A stretch of DNA of 42,477 nucleotides from CALROG01 sp943369755 (GCA_943369755.1 CALROG020000035.1:1-42477), one strand, 5' to 3'. Positions 22,251 through 30,889 are shown, counted from the first letter of the stretch. The notes: a model not told the origin generated them from the letters alone. Numbers and translations are program-made.

Positions 22251-24620
22251 TCAGGGCTTGCGCAGGGTCAGTGGGGGCGCGATGCGTTGCCGCTCGACAT
22301 CCTCCGGGTGGAAAGGCAATTGCGGCCACCGCTTGTCGGCATACATGCGCAATTGGTCAGTTTGGTGCGGTGAACCTGGTTGCGCACTTTGGCCGTAAGT
22401 CAGCAGCGCCTGCGCAACCGGGCCGCGCTCGTCGAACGTTACCGTCTGAACATAGCTGGTGCCGTAGTCAATGCGAATGCCCGCTGCGCTAAGCCCGGGC
22501 CGCGCACGGTCACCCACATTGTTCAGCACACCTTCAATTTCGTCGCCGCCATGCAAAGGAATGTTTTCGTTGGAAAAGACGACGCGCTGAACTTGGCCCA
22601 AAGGTGCATCCACTGCAAACCCGGAATCGCGCATTTTCTTGACGGCGCCCGCCAGTGCCTCCCATACGCGTGAGGCGGTTGCGGCGTCGCTCATGCGCAA
22701 CCCTGCGGGCGTGGCGACCGGGCGAGCTTTGTCAAAGGGCTCGCGGTAAACGTTGGGAATCAGAATGCCTGCACGCCAGAACTCGCGAAACAAGGGTGCG
22801 CCTTTTGCATCCGCGTTGTTGCGCATGCCAGCGTCGTGGAAGGTCTTGAGCGCTGCACAGCCGTCTTTGGCCTCGGCGTTGGGTGCCTGGGCGCAGGCCG
22901 CCAACAAATCGGGCAACACCATGCGTGCCACGAGGTTGCGGTTTTCCAGCAACTGGGTCTGCATGCCGCCCAGGGTGACTTTGCCTCTGGCAAGCATTTC
23001 GGGAATTTCGATCAGCTCGGACCGGGTGCGCGGGCGGCGCACCACATCGTCGCCCACCATGATGGATACCGGGCCCCACTTGTGTTCCGGGTGGGTGTAG
23101 AAAAAGCTGTCGTTGGCGTTGTGAACCCAGTCTTGCCGCACAACCACGGGCATGCGCGCCGGCGCAATCAACCCCGGCACCGGCGAGGCGGTGTCGCGCT
23201 TCCAGTTGCAGTCGCTGCGCGAACCATTCAGCACCACCAGGTTGGCGGCGGCCAGCAAGGCAGCAGCCGGGCGACTCGGGGCACAACGCTGCAGGTCGGC
23301 CATTTCAAGATCGGGGACGCCGCTGACGTCAGCAAACATGGCGTCACCTGCACGGTCAGCGGCAATCGTGTTGACAAACGGCGTGCCCAGCGCGTTCAGG
23401 GCCGTGCGCATCTCACCCACGCTGCGTGCCTTGGCAAACTGGAGGTACATGTCGGTGGAGCGCAGACTGCCGGCGTTAGCGTCTTGAATGGCATAGGCGC
23501 GCTCAGCCGTCCAGGTCAAGCCAGCGCGCGGCATTACCAGCACGGGCCCGAAGCGGCTGGTCCAGATTGTTTGCTCGCGGCCACCTACCATGACTTTTTT
23601 GGCCACCATCGGCTCTTCTTTGCCGTCAACCAGATAGGTCGTCGGTTTGCCAGCCACCAGGCTCAGCTCATGCAGGGTAAAGCGCTTGCCGGTGGAGACC
23701 GTATGCGACCACGCTACATCCTTGTTGAAGCCAATTTGAACTGCCGCCGTCCAACCCAGCGCGGCACCCATCACGTCGAGCTGCCCGGGAATGGTCAGAT
23801 GCATTTGATAAAAGCGGCTTGGGCCAACCCATGGATAGTGGGGGTTACCCAGCAGCATGCCGCGCCCGTTGGCACTGGTTTGCTTGCCAAACGCCCAGGC
23901 ATTGGAGCCCAGGGGAGAGTCCAGCAAACCGGCTTCGCGCAGTTGCTCGCGCGCGCCCTGCGCATAGGCCTGCAAGTCAGGGGTTGCAACCGGCGCAAGC
24001 TTGGCAGTTCGGGCCGGTGGTGCGGCAGCGGCAATCGCGTCAGCCAATGCGCCGGCACCTGCCTGGACTTGAATGGCCTCTGTGGCACGGTAGATATCCG
24101 AGAGCACCATCGATTGCACCCAGGGCTTGCCGTTGCACTCAGCGGGCAGTTTGCCTGCGTGGTCCTGCAAATAGCGATTGAAGCCGGCCACATAGCCTCT
24201 GGCCATCGCGCGGTTGCTTTCGCTGGACTGATCCCAACTGGCCTTGAGCCTGGCGTCGTCCATATGCGACTGTACAAACGCATCAATGACCGCGTTGGGC
24301 AAGGTGCGCACCCCAAGCACACCGGTAGCAGTCGCGCCGAAATACTGCGTGCGCTGCCCGCGCACTGTGGCCATCACATCAGCACTCAGGCAAACGTTGT
24401 CTTGCGCGTGGGCGTAGGCGATGCCGTAAGACAGCATCTCAATACTGGACGCGGTGACATGAGGAACGCCATGCGTTGTGCGGACAACTCGCACGCTGTC
24501 AGCTGCAGGCGCAATGCCACCAGCGCTGTCTGTGGGCACGCTGGTACAGGCCGCCAGGCCGAACAAAACCGCTGCACTCGCTGCGGTGGTTTTGATGATC
24601 GAGGGGAAGGACAATTTCAC
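22251..24620 (-). CDS. Penicillin-acylase-family Ntn-hydrolase lipoprotein embedded in the lig operon
   Basis: 789 residues from a GTG at 24620, preceded by AGGAGC. The signal peptide ends at lipobox LAAC (Cys25), so the protein is probably a periplasm-facing lipoprotein. The fold is that of penicillin acylase and AHL acylase precursors: RTTHGVPHV near the N-terminus, an alpha chain and spacer, then the autocatalytic cleavage site LLDSPLGSNAWAFGKQ with the nucleophile Ser239, and GNPHYPW. Later segments (NTIAADRAGDAMFADVSGVPD, RQDWVHNANDSFFYTHP) are typical of the beta chain. The family hydrolyses amide bonds of penicillins, acyl-homoserine lactones or aculeacin; the substrate here is unknown. 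Between ligK and ligI it may free an aromatic acid from an amide, which is only an inference from position. Confidence 0.87.
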   Translation of the reverse strand: MKLSFPSIIKTTAASAAVLFGLAACTSVPTDSAGGIAPAADSVRVVRTTHGVPHVTASSIEMLSYGIAYAHAQDNVCLSADVMATVRGQRTQYFGATATGVLGVRTLPNAVIDAFVQSHMDDARLKASWDQSSESNRAMARGYVAGFNRYLQDHAGKLPAECNGKPWVQSMVLSDIYRATEAIQVQAGAGALADAIAAAAPPARTAKLAPVATPDLQAYAQGAREQLREAGLLDSPLGSNAWAFGKQTSANGRGMLLGNPHYPWVGPSRFYQMHLTIPGQLDVMGAALGWTAAVQIGFNKDVAWSHTVSTGKRFTLHELSLVAGKPTTYLVDGKEEPMVAKKVMVGGREQTIWTSRFGPVLVMPRAGLTWTAERAYAIQDANAGSLRSTDMYLQFAKARSVGEMRTALNALGTPFVNTIAADRAGDAMFADVSGVPDLEMADLQRCAPSRPAAALLAAANLVVLNGSRSDCNWKRDTASPVPGLIAPARMPVVVRQDWVHNANDSFFYTHPEHKWGPVSIMVGDDVVRRPRTRSELIEIPEMLARGKVTLGGMQTQLLENRNLVARMVLPDLLAACAQAPNAEAKDGCAALKTFHDAGMRNNADAKGAPLFREFWRAGILIPNVYREPFDKARPVATPAGLRMSDAATASRVWEALAGAVKKMRDSGFAVDAPLGQVQRVVFSNENIPLHGGDEIEGVLNNVGDRARPGLSAAGIRIDYGTSYVQTVTFDERGPVAQALLTYGQSAQPGSPHQTDQLRMYADKRWPQLPFHPEDVERQRIAPPLTLRKP

Positions 24621-24691
24621 TGAGTGCTCCTCTTGCTTGGTGAACCTTGCATGTTGCCGCACAAAGACCCCACAAGCCACGAGGAAACCCC

Positions 24692-25375
24692 TTAGTCGAT
24701 GTAGCGAAGCCCTGCCTTTTCCAGCGTCGGGCGCATGTTGTACATGTCCAGGCCCAGCACGCCGCTGGCGAGCTTGTTGCGTTTCTCGCCTTCATTGGCT
24801 TCGCGCGCCTGGGCTGCTTCAAGGGTTTTTTGCACCATGGCCGCTGGCACGACCACGACGCCGTCGTCATCCGCCACCACTGCGTCGCCGGGGTTGACGA
24901 TCATTCCTGCGCACACCAGCGCAATGTTGACAGACCCCAGCGTGGCCTTGATGGTGCCCTTGCTGCTGATTGCCTTGCTCCACACCGGAAAACCCATTTC
25001 GGTCAAAGTCTTCACGTCGCGCACGCCGGCGTCGATGACCAGCCCCCGGGCACCGCGGGCCATGAAACTGGTGGCCAGCAGGTCGCCAAAGTAGCCATCG
25101 GTGCACTCGGCGGTGATGGCGGCCACCACCACGTCGCCGGGTTGGATCTGCTCGGCCACCACATGCATCATCCAGTTGTCGCCCGGCTGCAGCAGCACAG
25201 TGACGGCGGTTCCGCTGACCTGGGCCCCCGTGTAGATGGGGCGCATGTAAGGCTTCATGAGACCCACACGGCCCATGGCCTCATGCACCGTGGCAGAGCC
25301 CAGCGCAGCCAGTGCATCCGTGGCAGCGCGGTCGGCGCGATTGATGTTGCGGTAGACAACGCCTAGTTCATGCAT
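24692..25375 (-). CDS. ligK: 4-carboxy-4-hydroxy-2-oxoadipate aldolase/oxaloacetate decarboxylase
   Basis: 227 residues from ATG 25375 (MHELGVVYRNINRAD; also called PmdF). This is a class II pyruvate aldolase of the RraA-like fold. Visible markers are TVHEAMGRVGLMKPYMRPIY, the substrate-site glycines in ATSFMARGARGLVIDAGVRDV (Arg and Asp for pyruvate and metal binding), and MIVNPGDAVVADDDGVVVVP. It splits 4-carboxy-4-hydroxy-2-oxoadipate to pyruvate and oxaloacetate, the last step of the pathway. It starts one base after the ligJ stop. A longer reading to 25441 overlaps ligJ and is rejected. Confidence 0.94.
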   Translation of the reverse strand: MHELGVVYRNINRADRAATDALAALGSATVHEAMGRVGLMKPYMRPIYTGAQVSGTAVTVLLQPGDNWMMHVVAEQIQPGDVVVAAITAECTDGYFGDLLATSFMARGARGLVIDAGVRDVKTLTEMGFPVWSKAISSKGTIKATLGSVNIALVCAGMIVNPGDAVVADDDGVVVVPAAMVQKTLEAAQAREANEGEKRNKLASGVLGLDMYNMRPTLEKAGLRYID

Positions 25376-25376
25376 C

Positions 25377-26411
25377 TCAATACCCCTTTGCCTTGAGGCG
25401 CGCATCCAGCCGCGAGAACACGCGCCGGACATTGCCTTCATAAATCTGGTGCTTGTCTTCAGTGCTCAATATTTTTGACGCCTCGATATAGCGCTTGGTG
25501 TCGTCGTAATAGCGACCGGTGGTCGGGTCAATGCCGCGCACTGCGCCGATCATCTCTGATGCAAAAAGAACGTTTTTGACCGGGATCACGGTGTTAAGCA
25601 AATCAATGCCTGGCTGGTGATAGACGCAGGTGTCAAAGAAGATGTTGTTCAGCAGGTGGTCTTCCAGCAGCGGCTTTTTCATCTCTTGCGCCAGTCCGCG
25701 AAACCGCCCCCAGTGGTAAGGCACAGCGCCGCCGCCGTGCGGAATCAGAAACTTGAGCGTTGGGAAGTCCTTGAACAAATCGCCCTGGATGCACTGCATG
25801 AAAGCCGTGGTGTCGGCGTTCAGATAGTGCGCACCGGTGGTGTGAAAGCATGCGTTGCAACTGGTTGACACATGAATCATGGCCGGCAGGTCGTACTCAA
25901 CCATCTTTTCGTAAATTGGGTACCAATGTCTGTCGGTCAGGGGTGGGCTGGTCCAGTGGCCGCCAGATGGGTCGGGGTTCAAGTTGATGCCGACAGCGCC
26001 GTACTCTTTGACGCATTTTTCCAGCTCGGCAATGCAGCTGGCGGGGTCAACCCCGGGGCTTTGCGGCAGCATCGCTACGGGCACGAAATTATCCGGGTAC
26101 AACTGACTGACACGAAAGCACAGCTCATTGCAAATTGCCGCCCAGGTGCTGGACACATTGAAGTCGCCAATGTGGTGGGCCATGAAACTGGCACGCGGTG
26201 AAAACAGCGTGATGTCGCTGCCGCGCTGGTTCATCAGCTTGAGCTGGTTGGCCTCAATGCTGTCGCGCAGTTCGTCGTCACTGATCTTCAGGTCCGCCAC
26301 TTTGGGCATGACTGCCGCGTCCTTGATGCCGGCAATTTGCTGGTTGCGCCAGTTTTCCAGCGCCTTGGGTGCCGTGGTGTAGTGGCCATGACAGTCAATG
26401 ATGAGGCTCAT
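25377..26411 (-). CDS. ligJ: 4-oxalomesaconate hydratase
   Basis: 344 residues (PmdE), amidohydrolase superfamily. The N-terminal metal motif is IDCHGHY (His8, His10); NPDPSGGHW, IHVST, IPHGGGAVPYHWGRFRG and a late LFASEMIGAVRG follow. Unlike most of the superfamily, LigJ performs a hydration, converting 4-oxalomesaconate (enol form) to 4-carboxy-4-hydroxy-2-oxoadipate. AAGGAGC lies just before the ATG. It is 25 bases downstream of the SBP-like gene and one base upstream of ligK, giving the familiar pmdE-pmdF order. Confidence 0.94.
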   Translation of the reverse strand: MSLIIDCHGHYTTAPKALENWRNQQIAGIKDAAVMPKVADLKISDDELRDSIEANQLKLMNQRGSDITLFSPRASFMAHHIGDFNVSSTWAAICNELCFRVSQLYPDNFVPVAMLPQSPGVDPASCIAELEKCVKEYGAVGINLNPDPSGGHWTSPPLTDRHWYPIYEKMVEYDLPAMIHVSTSCNACFHTTGAHYLNADTTAFMQCIQGDLFKDFPTLKFLIPHGGGAVPYHWGRFRGLAQEMKKPLLEDHLLNNIFFDTCVYHQPGIDLLNTVIPVKNVLFASEMIGAVRGIDPTTGRYYDDTKRYIEASKILSTEDKHQIYEGNVRRVFSRLDARLKAKGY

Positions 26412-26436
26412 GTTTGCTCCTTGGTTCGTTGTTCAG

Positions 26437-27144
26437 TCAGGCAGGTTGCATGCCCTGGCCGCGCTTGGCCGGGGCGGCCTGCGGCGATGTCAGGTAGGCC
26501 AGCAAAGCGCCAACTTGCTGCGCCTGCGGCGAGCCTGCAGCCAGGCCTGTTGGCAAGCCTGCTGAAAAAACGGTGGTGATCTGAATCGCCGGTGGCAGCG
26601 GGCCAACGAGTGTGATGCCCGGCACATGCAGCAGCTCGCTGAGCTGCTGGAACCCCAGCGCCACCTCGCCACGCGCCACCAGGGTACCTACTGGCACGCC
26701 GGGCGGGGCCTGCACCAGGCGCGGGGCAATCTGCTCGGCAATGCCCCAGCGTTCAAACAACCGGACCAACGCAACGCCGCTGGGGCCGGTGGAATAGCTG
26801 ATGCTGCCCGCCGCGAGCACCGTTTGCTTGACCGCTTCTTCGTTGCTGATGTCGGGCCGCGCAGCGCCCGCAGGTACCGCAACCGCCACCCCGCAGCTCA
26901 TCAGATCGACCCGGCTGGCGGCCTGCAAATGGCCTGCTGCGATGAGCTTGTCGATAGCGTCAGCCCCAAGGATCACCAGGTCAAACGCCTCACCGGCCTG
27001 CACCCGCCTGGCGGCATCTACGCCCCCCACCGACTCAATCGACACCCGGCAGCCGCCCTGCCCTTCAAAGCCCGCCACCAGCTCGGCCAGCACCTGGCGG
27101 GTGGCCATGGAAGAGATGCCCCGCAGGGTAAAAGCTGTGCTCAT
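26437..27144 (-). CDS. Signal-less ModA-like periplasmic-binding-protein-fold protein, first gene of the lig operon
   Basis: 235 residues resembling the molybdate-binding protein ModA and related type 2 solute-binding proteins: FTLRGISSMATRQVLAELVAGFE, FDLVILGADAIDKLIAAGHL, and GPSGVALVRLFERWGI. There is no signal peptide or lipobox; the protein begins directly with the first strand, so it should stay in the cytosol. No ABC permease or ATPase is nearby, so transport of molybdate is unlikely. It occupies the place where Comamonas pmd operons carry pmdU and pmdK. It could be a ligand sensor or carrier for a pathway acid; that is inference. Start ATG 27144 lies 89 bases from the divergent regulator. 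Confidence 0.75.
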   Translation of the reverse strand: MSTAFTLRGISSMATRQVLAELVAGFEGQGGCRVSIESVGGVDAARRVQAGEAFDLVILGADAIDKLIAAGHLQAASRVDLMSCGVAVAVPAGAARPDISNEEAVKQTVLAAGSISYSTGPSGVALVRLFERWGIAEQIAPRLVQAPPGVPVGTLVARGEVALGFQQLSELLHVPGITLVGPLPPAIQITTVFSAGLPTGLAAGSPQAQQVGALLAYLTSPQAAPAKRGQGMQPA

Positions 27145-27233
27145 TCGGCGATTTTGAGTGCATTCAAGCTATGCGATAAGGCTTGACAACATCTATCAGG
27201 TATATCATTTAAGAATAAGTCGCCCTCCCCGCT
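27145..27233. promoter_or_regulatory. Divergent promoter/operator region of the lig operon and its LysR regulator
   Basis: Only 89 bases separate the operon start (27144, minus) and the regulator start (27234, plus). A perfect -35 box TTGACA (27183-27188) stands 17-18 bases before CATTTAA (27206-27212), a plausible promoter for the regulator. Between them lies CTATCAGGTATATC (27193-27206), and ATGCGATA (27171-27178) precedes it, forming GATA...TATC dyad symmetry around TTGACA. LysR-type regulators usually bind such sites in the shared region, repressing their own gene and activating the divergent operon. A related CTATCAG-TTAT element occurs at 32024, upstream of the TRAP genes. Confidence 0.55.
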
Positions 27234-28145
27234 ATGGACCTCAAGCAGCTTGAATACTTTGTGCGCGTTGCCGAGATGGGCAGCTTTACGCGCGCCGCCG
27301 ATGCATTGGACGTGGCCCAACCGGCTTTAAGCCGCCAGGTTCGTTTGCTGGAGGTGGAGCTGCGGCAAAACCTGCTGGTTCGCAACGGCCGCGGAGCCAC
27401 GCCCACCGAAGCAGGCAAGTTGCTACTGGAACACGGCCGCGGCATCCTGCATCAGGTAGAGCGCGCCCGCGAAGACATGGGCCGCCTGCGCGGAGGTTTG
27501 TCCGGCCGGGTAGCCATTGGCCTGCCGCCCAGTGTGGCGCGGGTTATGGCGGTGCCGCTTACAAGAGCCTTCCGCGAGGCCCTGCCCGAAGCCCGGCTGT
27601 CGATCAGCGAGGGCCTGTCGGGTGCCATGCTGGACGGTTTGCTGAGCGGGCGACTCGACATCGTGGTCTTGTACAACGCCCAGCCGTCACGGGAACTGGA
27701 CATCACGCCCCTGCTAAGCGAGCAGTTGCTGCTGGTGCGTGCGCGCCCGCCCGGCCTGCCGGAAGACCCGCCGTCCGGCCCGATCGAGCTGCGTGAAGTA
27801 GCCCAACTGCCATTGGTAATCCCGACCCGACCCAACGCGATCCGCATGCATGTCGAGGCCGAAATGGCCCGCATTGGCTGCCGCCCAAAGGTGGCGCTGG
27901 AGATTGATGGCGTCTCAGCGATTCTTGACCTGGTCGCCGACGGCGCAGGCTGCGCGGTGCTGTCACGCAACGCAGTGATCAACTCACCCCGGCCTTCGGC
28001 CTACACGGTTCAGTTGATCGGTACGCCCCCATTGAGCATCCCCCTGTCTTTGGCCACCAGCTTGCAGCGCCCGGCCACGCCGGTGCAAAAACAAGCACTG
28101 GAGCTGATGCGCCGAACCGCACCCGGCGGCGCTCTCAAGGCCTGA
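27234..28145 (+). CDS. pmdR: LysR-type regulator of the protocatechuate 4,5-cleavage operon (PmdR-like)
   Basis: 303 residues. The N-terminal winged helix is classic (MDLKQLEYFVRVAEMGSFTRAADALDVAQPALSRQVRLLE, residues 1-40), followed by a linker helix and the two-lobed co-inducer domain (SGRVAIGLPPSVARVMAVPL to the C-terminus). The sequence belongs to the NAC/CynR-like branch. Its divergent position next to the operon matches PmdR of Comamonas, which activates the pathway genes with protocatechuate as effector; the effector here is inferred. A good -35 box lies upstream, overlapping the candidate operator. It converges with the DUF1932 dehydrogenase gene 29 bases beyond its stop. Confidence 0.88.
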   Translation: MDLKQLEYFVRVAEMGSFTRAADALDVAQPALSRQVRLLEVELRQNLLVRNGRGATPTEAGKLLLEHGRGILHQVERAREDMGRLRGGLSGRVAIGLPPSVARVMAVPLTRAFREALPEARLSISEGLSGAMLDGLLSGRLDIVVLYNAQPSRELDITPLLSEQLLLVRARPPGLPEDPPSGPIELREVAQLPLVIPTRPNAIRMHVEAEMARIGCRPKVALEIDGVSAILDLVADGAGCAVLSRNAVINSPRPSAYTVQLIGTPPLSIPLSLATSLQRPATPVQKQALELMRRTAPGGALKA

Positions 28146-28174
28146 ACGCACGCCGGGCGCAAAGCCCTGGCCTG

Positions 28175-29071
28175 TCAGCCACGCGCTGCCAGCAAGGCGT
28201 CAGCGTAGTCTTGCCAGCGGGCGCCCTGCGCCAGCTCCCGGAACACACCGGTGCCGGCCTGGTCTGCCACCCACTGCTGCTTGCTGGCAATGGCTGCCGC
28301 CATCAGCGGCTCAAAGCCTGACTCGCGCACGGTGTTGGCGGCCTCGCGCATTTCTTCTGCGCGGCGTTTGCCGTGCTGCGCTACCCGGCTAAAGAAGTAC
28401 GCGCCCTGCGCGCTCCAGTCAATGCTGGGAAAGGTCTCTTGCAGCGTCGGCAAAACATGGTCTTCCACCCCATAGGCCCGGGCGGTGGCGTAGCTTTCAA
28501 TCACCAACGCCTCCAGGCCCTTGATCATCACGCTGCGGCACATCTTGATGGCGCTGGCCACGCCGAGCTTCTCACTCACGGCACGCGCGTCCATGCCCCA
28601 GGAAACAAGCCCCACAGCCAGCGCTGCAGCTTGCTGGCCGCCCAGCAGCATGGGCACCTTGATGCCGTAGGGTGGCACCGACGTCATGACGCCGGCCTCC
28701 ACATAACTGGCACCTGCGGCATCAATCAAGGCACCTGCCTGTTGTTTGGTGCCGGGCGAGGCGGAGTTGAGATCCAGAAACACCGCACCCTGGCGGATAT
28801 GCTGCGCGGCTTCCTGGGCAACCGCCAGCGTGCTGGACGCGGTAACGGCAGAAATGATGAGGTCGCTGGACTCACACAGCGCCCGCGCAGAAGCGCAGGC
28901 CCCGATGCCGTGCGCCGCTGCGTGCTGCAACTCTGTGCTGCCGGTTTGCGGGGCAACAAACTTCAAGTCCCAGGCGCTCACGCCTGCCACGCCGGGCTTG
29001 CCAAGCAAGCCGACGGCAAAGTTCTTGCCGACCTCGCCGTATCCAATCAGGCCGACTCGCTGAATCTGCAT
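28175..29071 (-). CDS. NAD(P)-dependent dehydrogenase, 6-phosphogluconate-dehydrogenase-like with DUF1932
   Basis: 298 residues. The Rossmann motif GLIGYGEVGKNFA is at 7-19; DLIISAVTASST and VFLDLNSASPGTKQQ match the beta-hydroxyacid dehydrogenase superfamily, with the catalytic-type lysine in IKMCRSVMIKGLEAL. The C-terminal half (EALVIESYATARAYGVEDHVLPTL) fits DUF1932. Exact substrate unknown; hydroxy- or keto-acid oxidation-reduction is likely. It is the last gene of the TRAP run, 13 bases after dctM, so it probably acts on whatever that transporter imports. Confidence 0.85.
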   Translation of the reverse strand: MQIQRVGLIGYGEVGKNFAVGLLGKPGVAGVSAWDLKFVAPQTGSTELQHAAAHGIGACASARALCESSDLIISAVTASSTLAVAQEAAQHIRQGAVFLDLNSASPGTKQQAGALIDAAGASYVEAGVMTSVPPYGIKVPMLLGGQQAAALAVGLVSWGMDARAVSEKLGVASAIKMCRSVMIKGLEALVIESYATARAYGVEDHVLPTLQETFPSIDWSAQGAYFFSRVAQHGKRRAEEMREAANTVRESGFEPLMAAAIASKQQWVADQAGTGVFRELAQGARWQDYADALLAARG

Positions 29072-29084
29072 GGCACGCTCCGGG

Positions 29085-30404
29085 TTAGCCGACGTATTGC
29101 ACCAGCCACAGAGAAATTGGCGGGAACATCAGCAACAAAATTGTGCGCAGCACATCGCTCACCAGAAAGGGCATGACGCCGCGGTAGCTCTCGGCAATCG
29201 GCACGTCTTTGGCCATGCCGTTGACCACATACACATTCAGCCCCACCGGGGGTGCCAGCAGGCCGAAACCCACCGTCATCAGCACCATGATGCCGAACCA
29301 AATGGCCACCGACTCCTTGGGCATGCCGAAGTCCAGGCCCATCACCACGGGGAAGAAGATCGGGATGGTCAGCAGGATCATTGACAGCTCGTCCATCACC
29401 GCGCCAAGAACCACATAGAACAGCAAGATGCCCGACACCACCAGCACCGGGGCCACGCCCCAGCCCTTGATGACGTCCGCCAGCTGGGCCGGCACCTGGG
29501 TCAAGGCCAACGCTACGTTCATCATGTCGGCCCCGATGAAGATCATGAAGATCATGGCGCTGGCACCGGCCGTGGCGTAAAAGCAATAACGAATTTTTGC
29601 CAGGGTGAGCTCACGCCGCATAAGCGCCGCCACAAAGGTGCTGGCTGCACCAACGCCGGCACCTTCGGTGGGCGTGAACAGGCCGCCGTAAATACCCCCG
29701 AACACGATCATGAAGATGATGGCAATGGGCGCGATCTTGAGCACCGAACCCAGATTCAAACGCGGGCGGTCGTCGTCATGCTCAGGCGCGTGGCCAGGAA
29801 ACAGGCGCACGTAAACCGCAATCGCGATCATGTAGCCGCACATGGCGATGATGCCGGGAATGGTGGCCGCAGCGAACAGCTTGGCGATGTTCTGTTCGGT
29901 CAGGATGGCATAGATCACCAGCGGCACCGAAGGCGGAATCAGAATGCCCAGCGTGCCGCCCGCCGCCAGCGTGCCAGTAGACAGGCGGCCCGAATAGCCG
30001 TGGCGCTTCATTTCAGGCAGCGCCACCGATGTGATGGTGGCCGCCGTGGCGATGGACGAGCCGCAAATGGCACCGAACGCGGCGCTGGCCATGACCGCCG
30101 CCATGGCTAGTCCGCCGCGAAAACGCGCCATGACCGCGCTGGCAAACTCGAACAATGCCTTGGAAATGCCGCCCTGGGTGGCAAAGTTTCCCATCAGGAT
30201 GAATAACGGAATGACCGACAGGTCGTAGCTGGCGAAGCGCGCGAACGCCAGGCCGTTGAGGTTGTTGAAGAACGGGCCGGTGCCCACCTGGTAGATGTAG
30301 CCAAAGCAACCCGCCACAAACATGGCAATGGCAATCGGCACGCGAACCACCATCAGCGCCAGCATGCAGCCGAAGATCAAGCCAGCCAGTGCAAGAGAAC
30401 TCAT
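29085..30404 (-). CDS. dctM: TRAP transporter large permease (DctM family)
   Basis: 439 residues and very hydrophobic, with about a dozen membrane helices. Family features are visible: GAICGSSIATAATITSVALPEMKRHGYS, GGTLGILIPPSVPLVIYAI, GGLFTPTEGAGVGAASTF and TVGFGLLAPPVGLNVYVVNG. It is the channel subunit that moves a carboxylic acid with sodium after delivery by DctP. Its ATG overlaps the dctQ stop by four bases. The substrate is not readable; its place between the vanillate and protocatechuate genes suggests an aromatic or pathway acid. Confidence 0.94.
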   Translation of the reverse strand: MSSLALAGLIFGCMLALMVVRVPIAIAMFVAGCFGYIYQVGTGPFFNNLNGLAFARFASYDLSVIPLFILMGNFATQGGISKALFEFASAVMARFRGGLAMAAVMASAAFGAICGSSIATAATITSVALPEMKRHGYSGRLSTGTLAAGGTLGILIPPSVPLVIYAILTEQNIAKLFAAATIPGIIAMCGYMIAIAVYVRLFPGHAPEHDDDRPRLNLGSVLKIAPIAIIFMIVFGGIYGGLFTPTEGAGVGAASTFVAALMRRELTLAKIRYCFYATAGASAMIFMIFIGADMMNVALALTQVPAQLADVIKGWGVAPVLVVSGILLFYVVLGAVMDELSMILLTIPIFFPVVMGLDFGMPKESVAIWFGIMVLMTVGFGLLAPPVGLNVYVVNGMAKDVPIAESYRGVMPFLVSDVLRTILLLMFPPISLWLVQYVG

Positions 30405-30889
30405 CGGCCTTGCTCCTCAAACTTGCCCACCAGGGTCTGGGCAAGGGCGATCACAGCCGTCAGGACCATGGGTGGCACCATCGCGGCGTAGACCACCCAC
30501 TCCGGAAAGCCAAGCATCATGGATGTGGAGTTGGCCTTGAATGCGCTGATACCCCCCACACCGGTGCGCCAGGCCAGCAGCAACATGACCCCCGCCAACA
30601 ACAAACTGCCAAAGCGGTCGAGCTTGTCGTTCAGTGCAGCGGGCATGCGCACAGTGAAGAAGTCCACGATGATGTTCTCGCGCCGCAGCTGGCACCAGGG
30701 CAGAAACAGCGCGACTGCCGCGCCGGCCGCCACAGCGGTGAGTTCATAGTCGCCCACCAATGTGACGCCGATGGTGTTGCGCCCGATCAGGCTGAAGCAA
30801 GTCACCAGGGTGATGGCGGTCAGAATCACGCCCGCCAGAACCGCGCAAAACCTGGCTAGTAGGGAAAGTGTTTTCAATGGGTCACCCAC
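30401..30889 (-). CDS. dctQ: TRAP transporter small permease (DctQ family)
   Basis: 162 residues from a GTG start at 30889, with four membrane segments (LARFCAVLAGVILTAITLVTCFSL; VAAGAAVALFLPW; LLLAGVMLLLAW; VVYAAMVPPMVLTAVIAL) and the amphipathic INVDF-like segment RENIIVDFFTVRMP typical of DctQ. It partners DctM in the membrane. It follows dctP by 31 bases and overlaps dctM by four. Confidence 0.92.
   Translation of the reverse strand: MGDPLKTLSLLARFCAVLAGVILTAITLVTCFSLIGRNTIGVTLVGDYELTAVAAGAAVALFLPWCQLRRENIIVDFFTVRMPAALNDKLDRFGSLLLAGVMLLLAWRTGVGGISAFKANSTSMMLGFPEWVVYAAMVPPMVLTAVIALAQTLVGKFEEQGR

Noticed and set aside
22251..24620. Naming the acylase a quorum-quenching AHL acylase
   Set aside because: The family is clear but substrate class cannot be read from the sequence, and the operon context is aromatic catabolism.
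22836..24623. Long open frame on the plus strand opposite the acylase gene (595 codons)
   Set aside because: No family resemblance and His/Gln/Gly-rich shadow composition; the opposite strand codes for a clear Ntn-hydrolase.
26437..27144. Calling the ModA-like protein a molybdate transporter subunit
   Set aside because: There is no signal peptide and no ModB or ModC nearby.
28146..28174. Terminator between the LysR gene and the DUF1932 dehydrogenase
   Set aside because: Only an imperfect CCGGGC/GCCCTGG pairing with no T-run; too weak to list.
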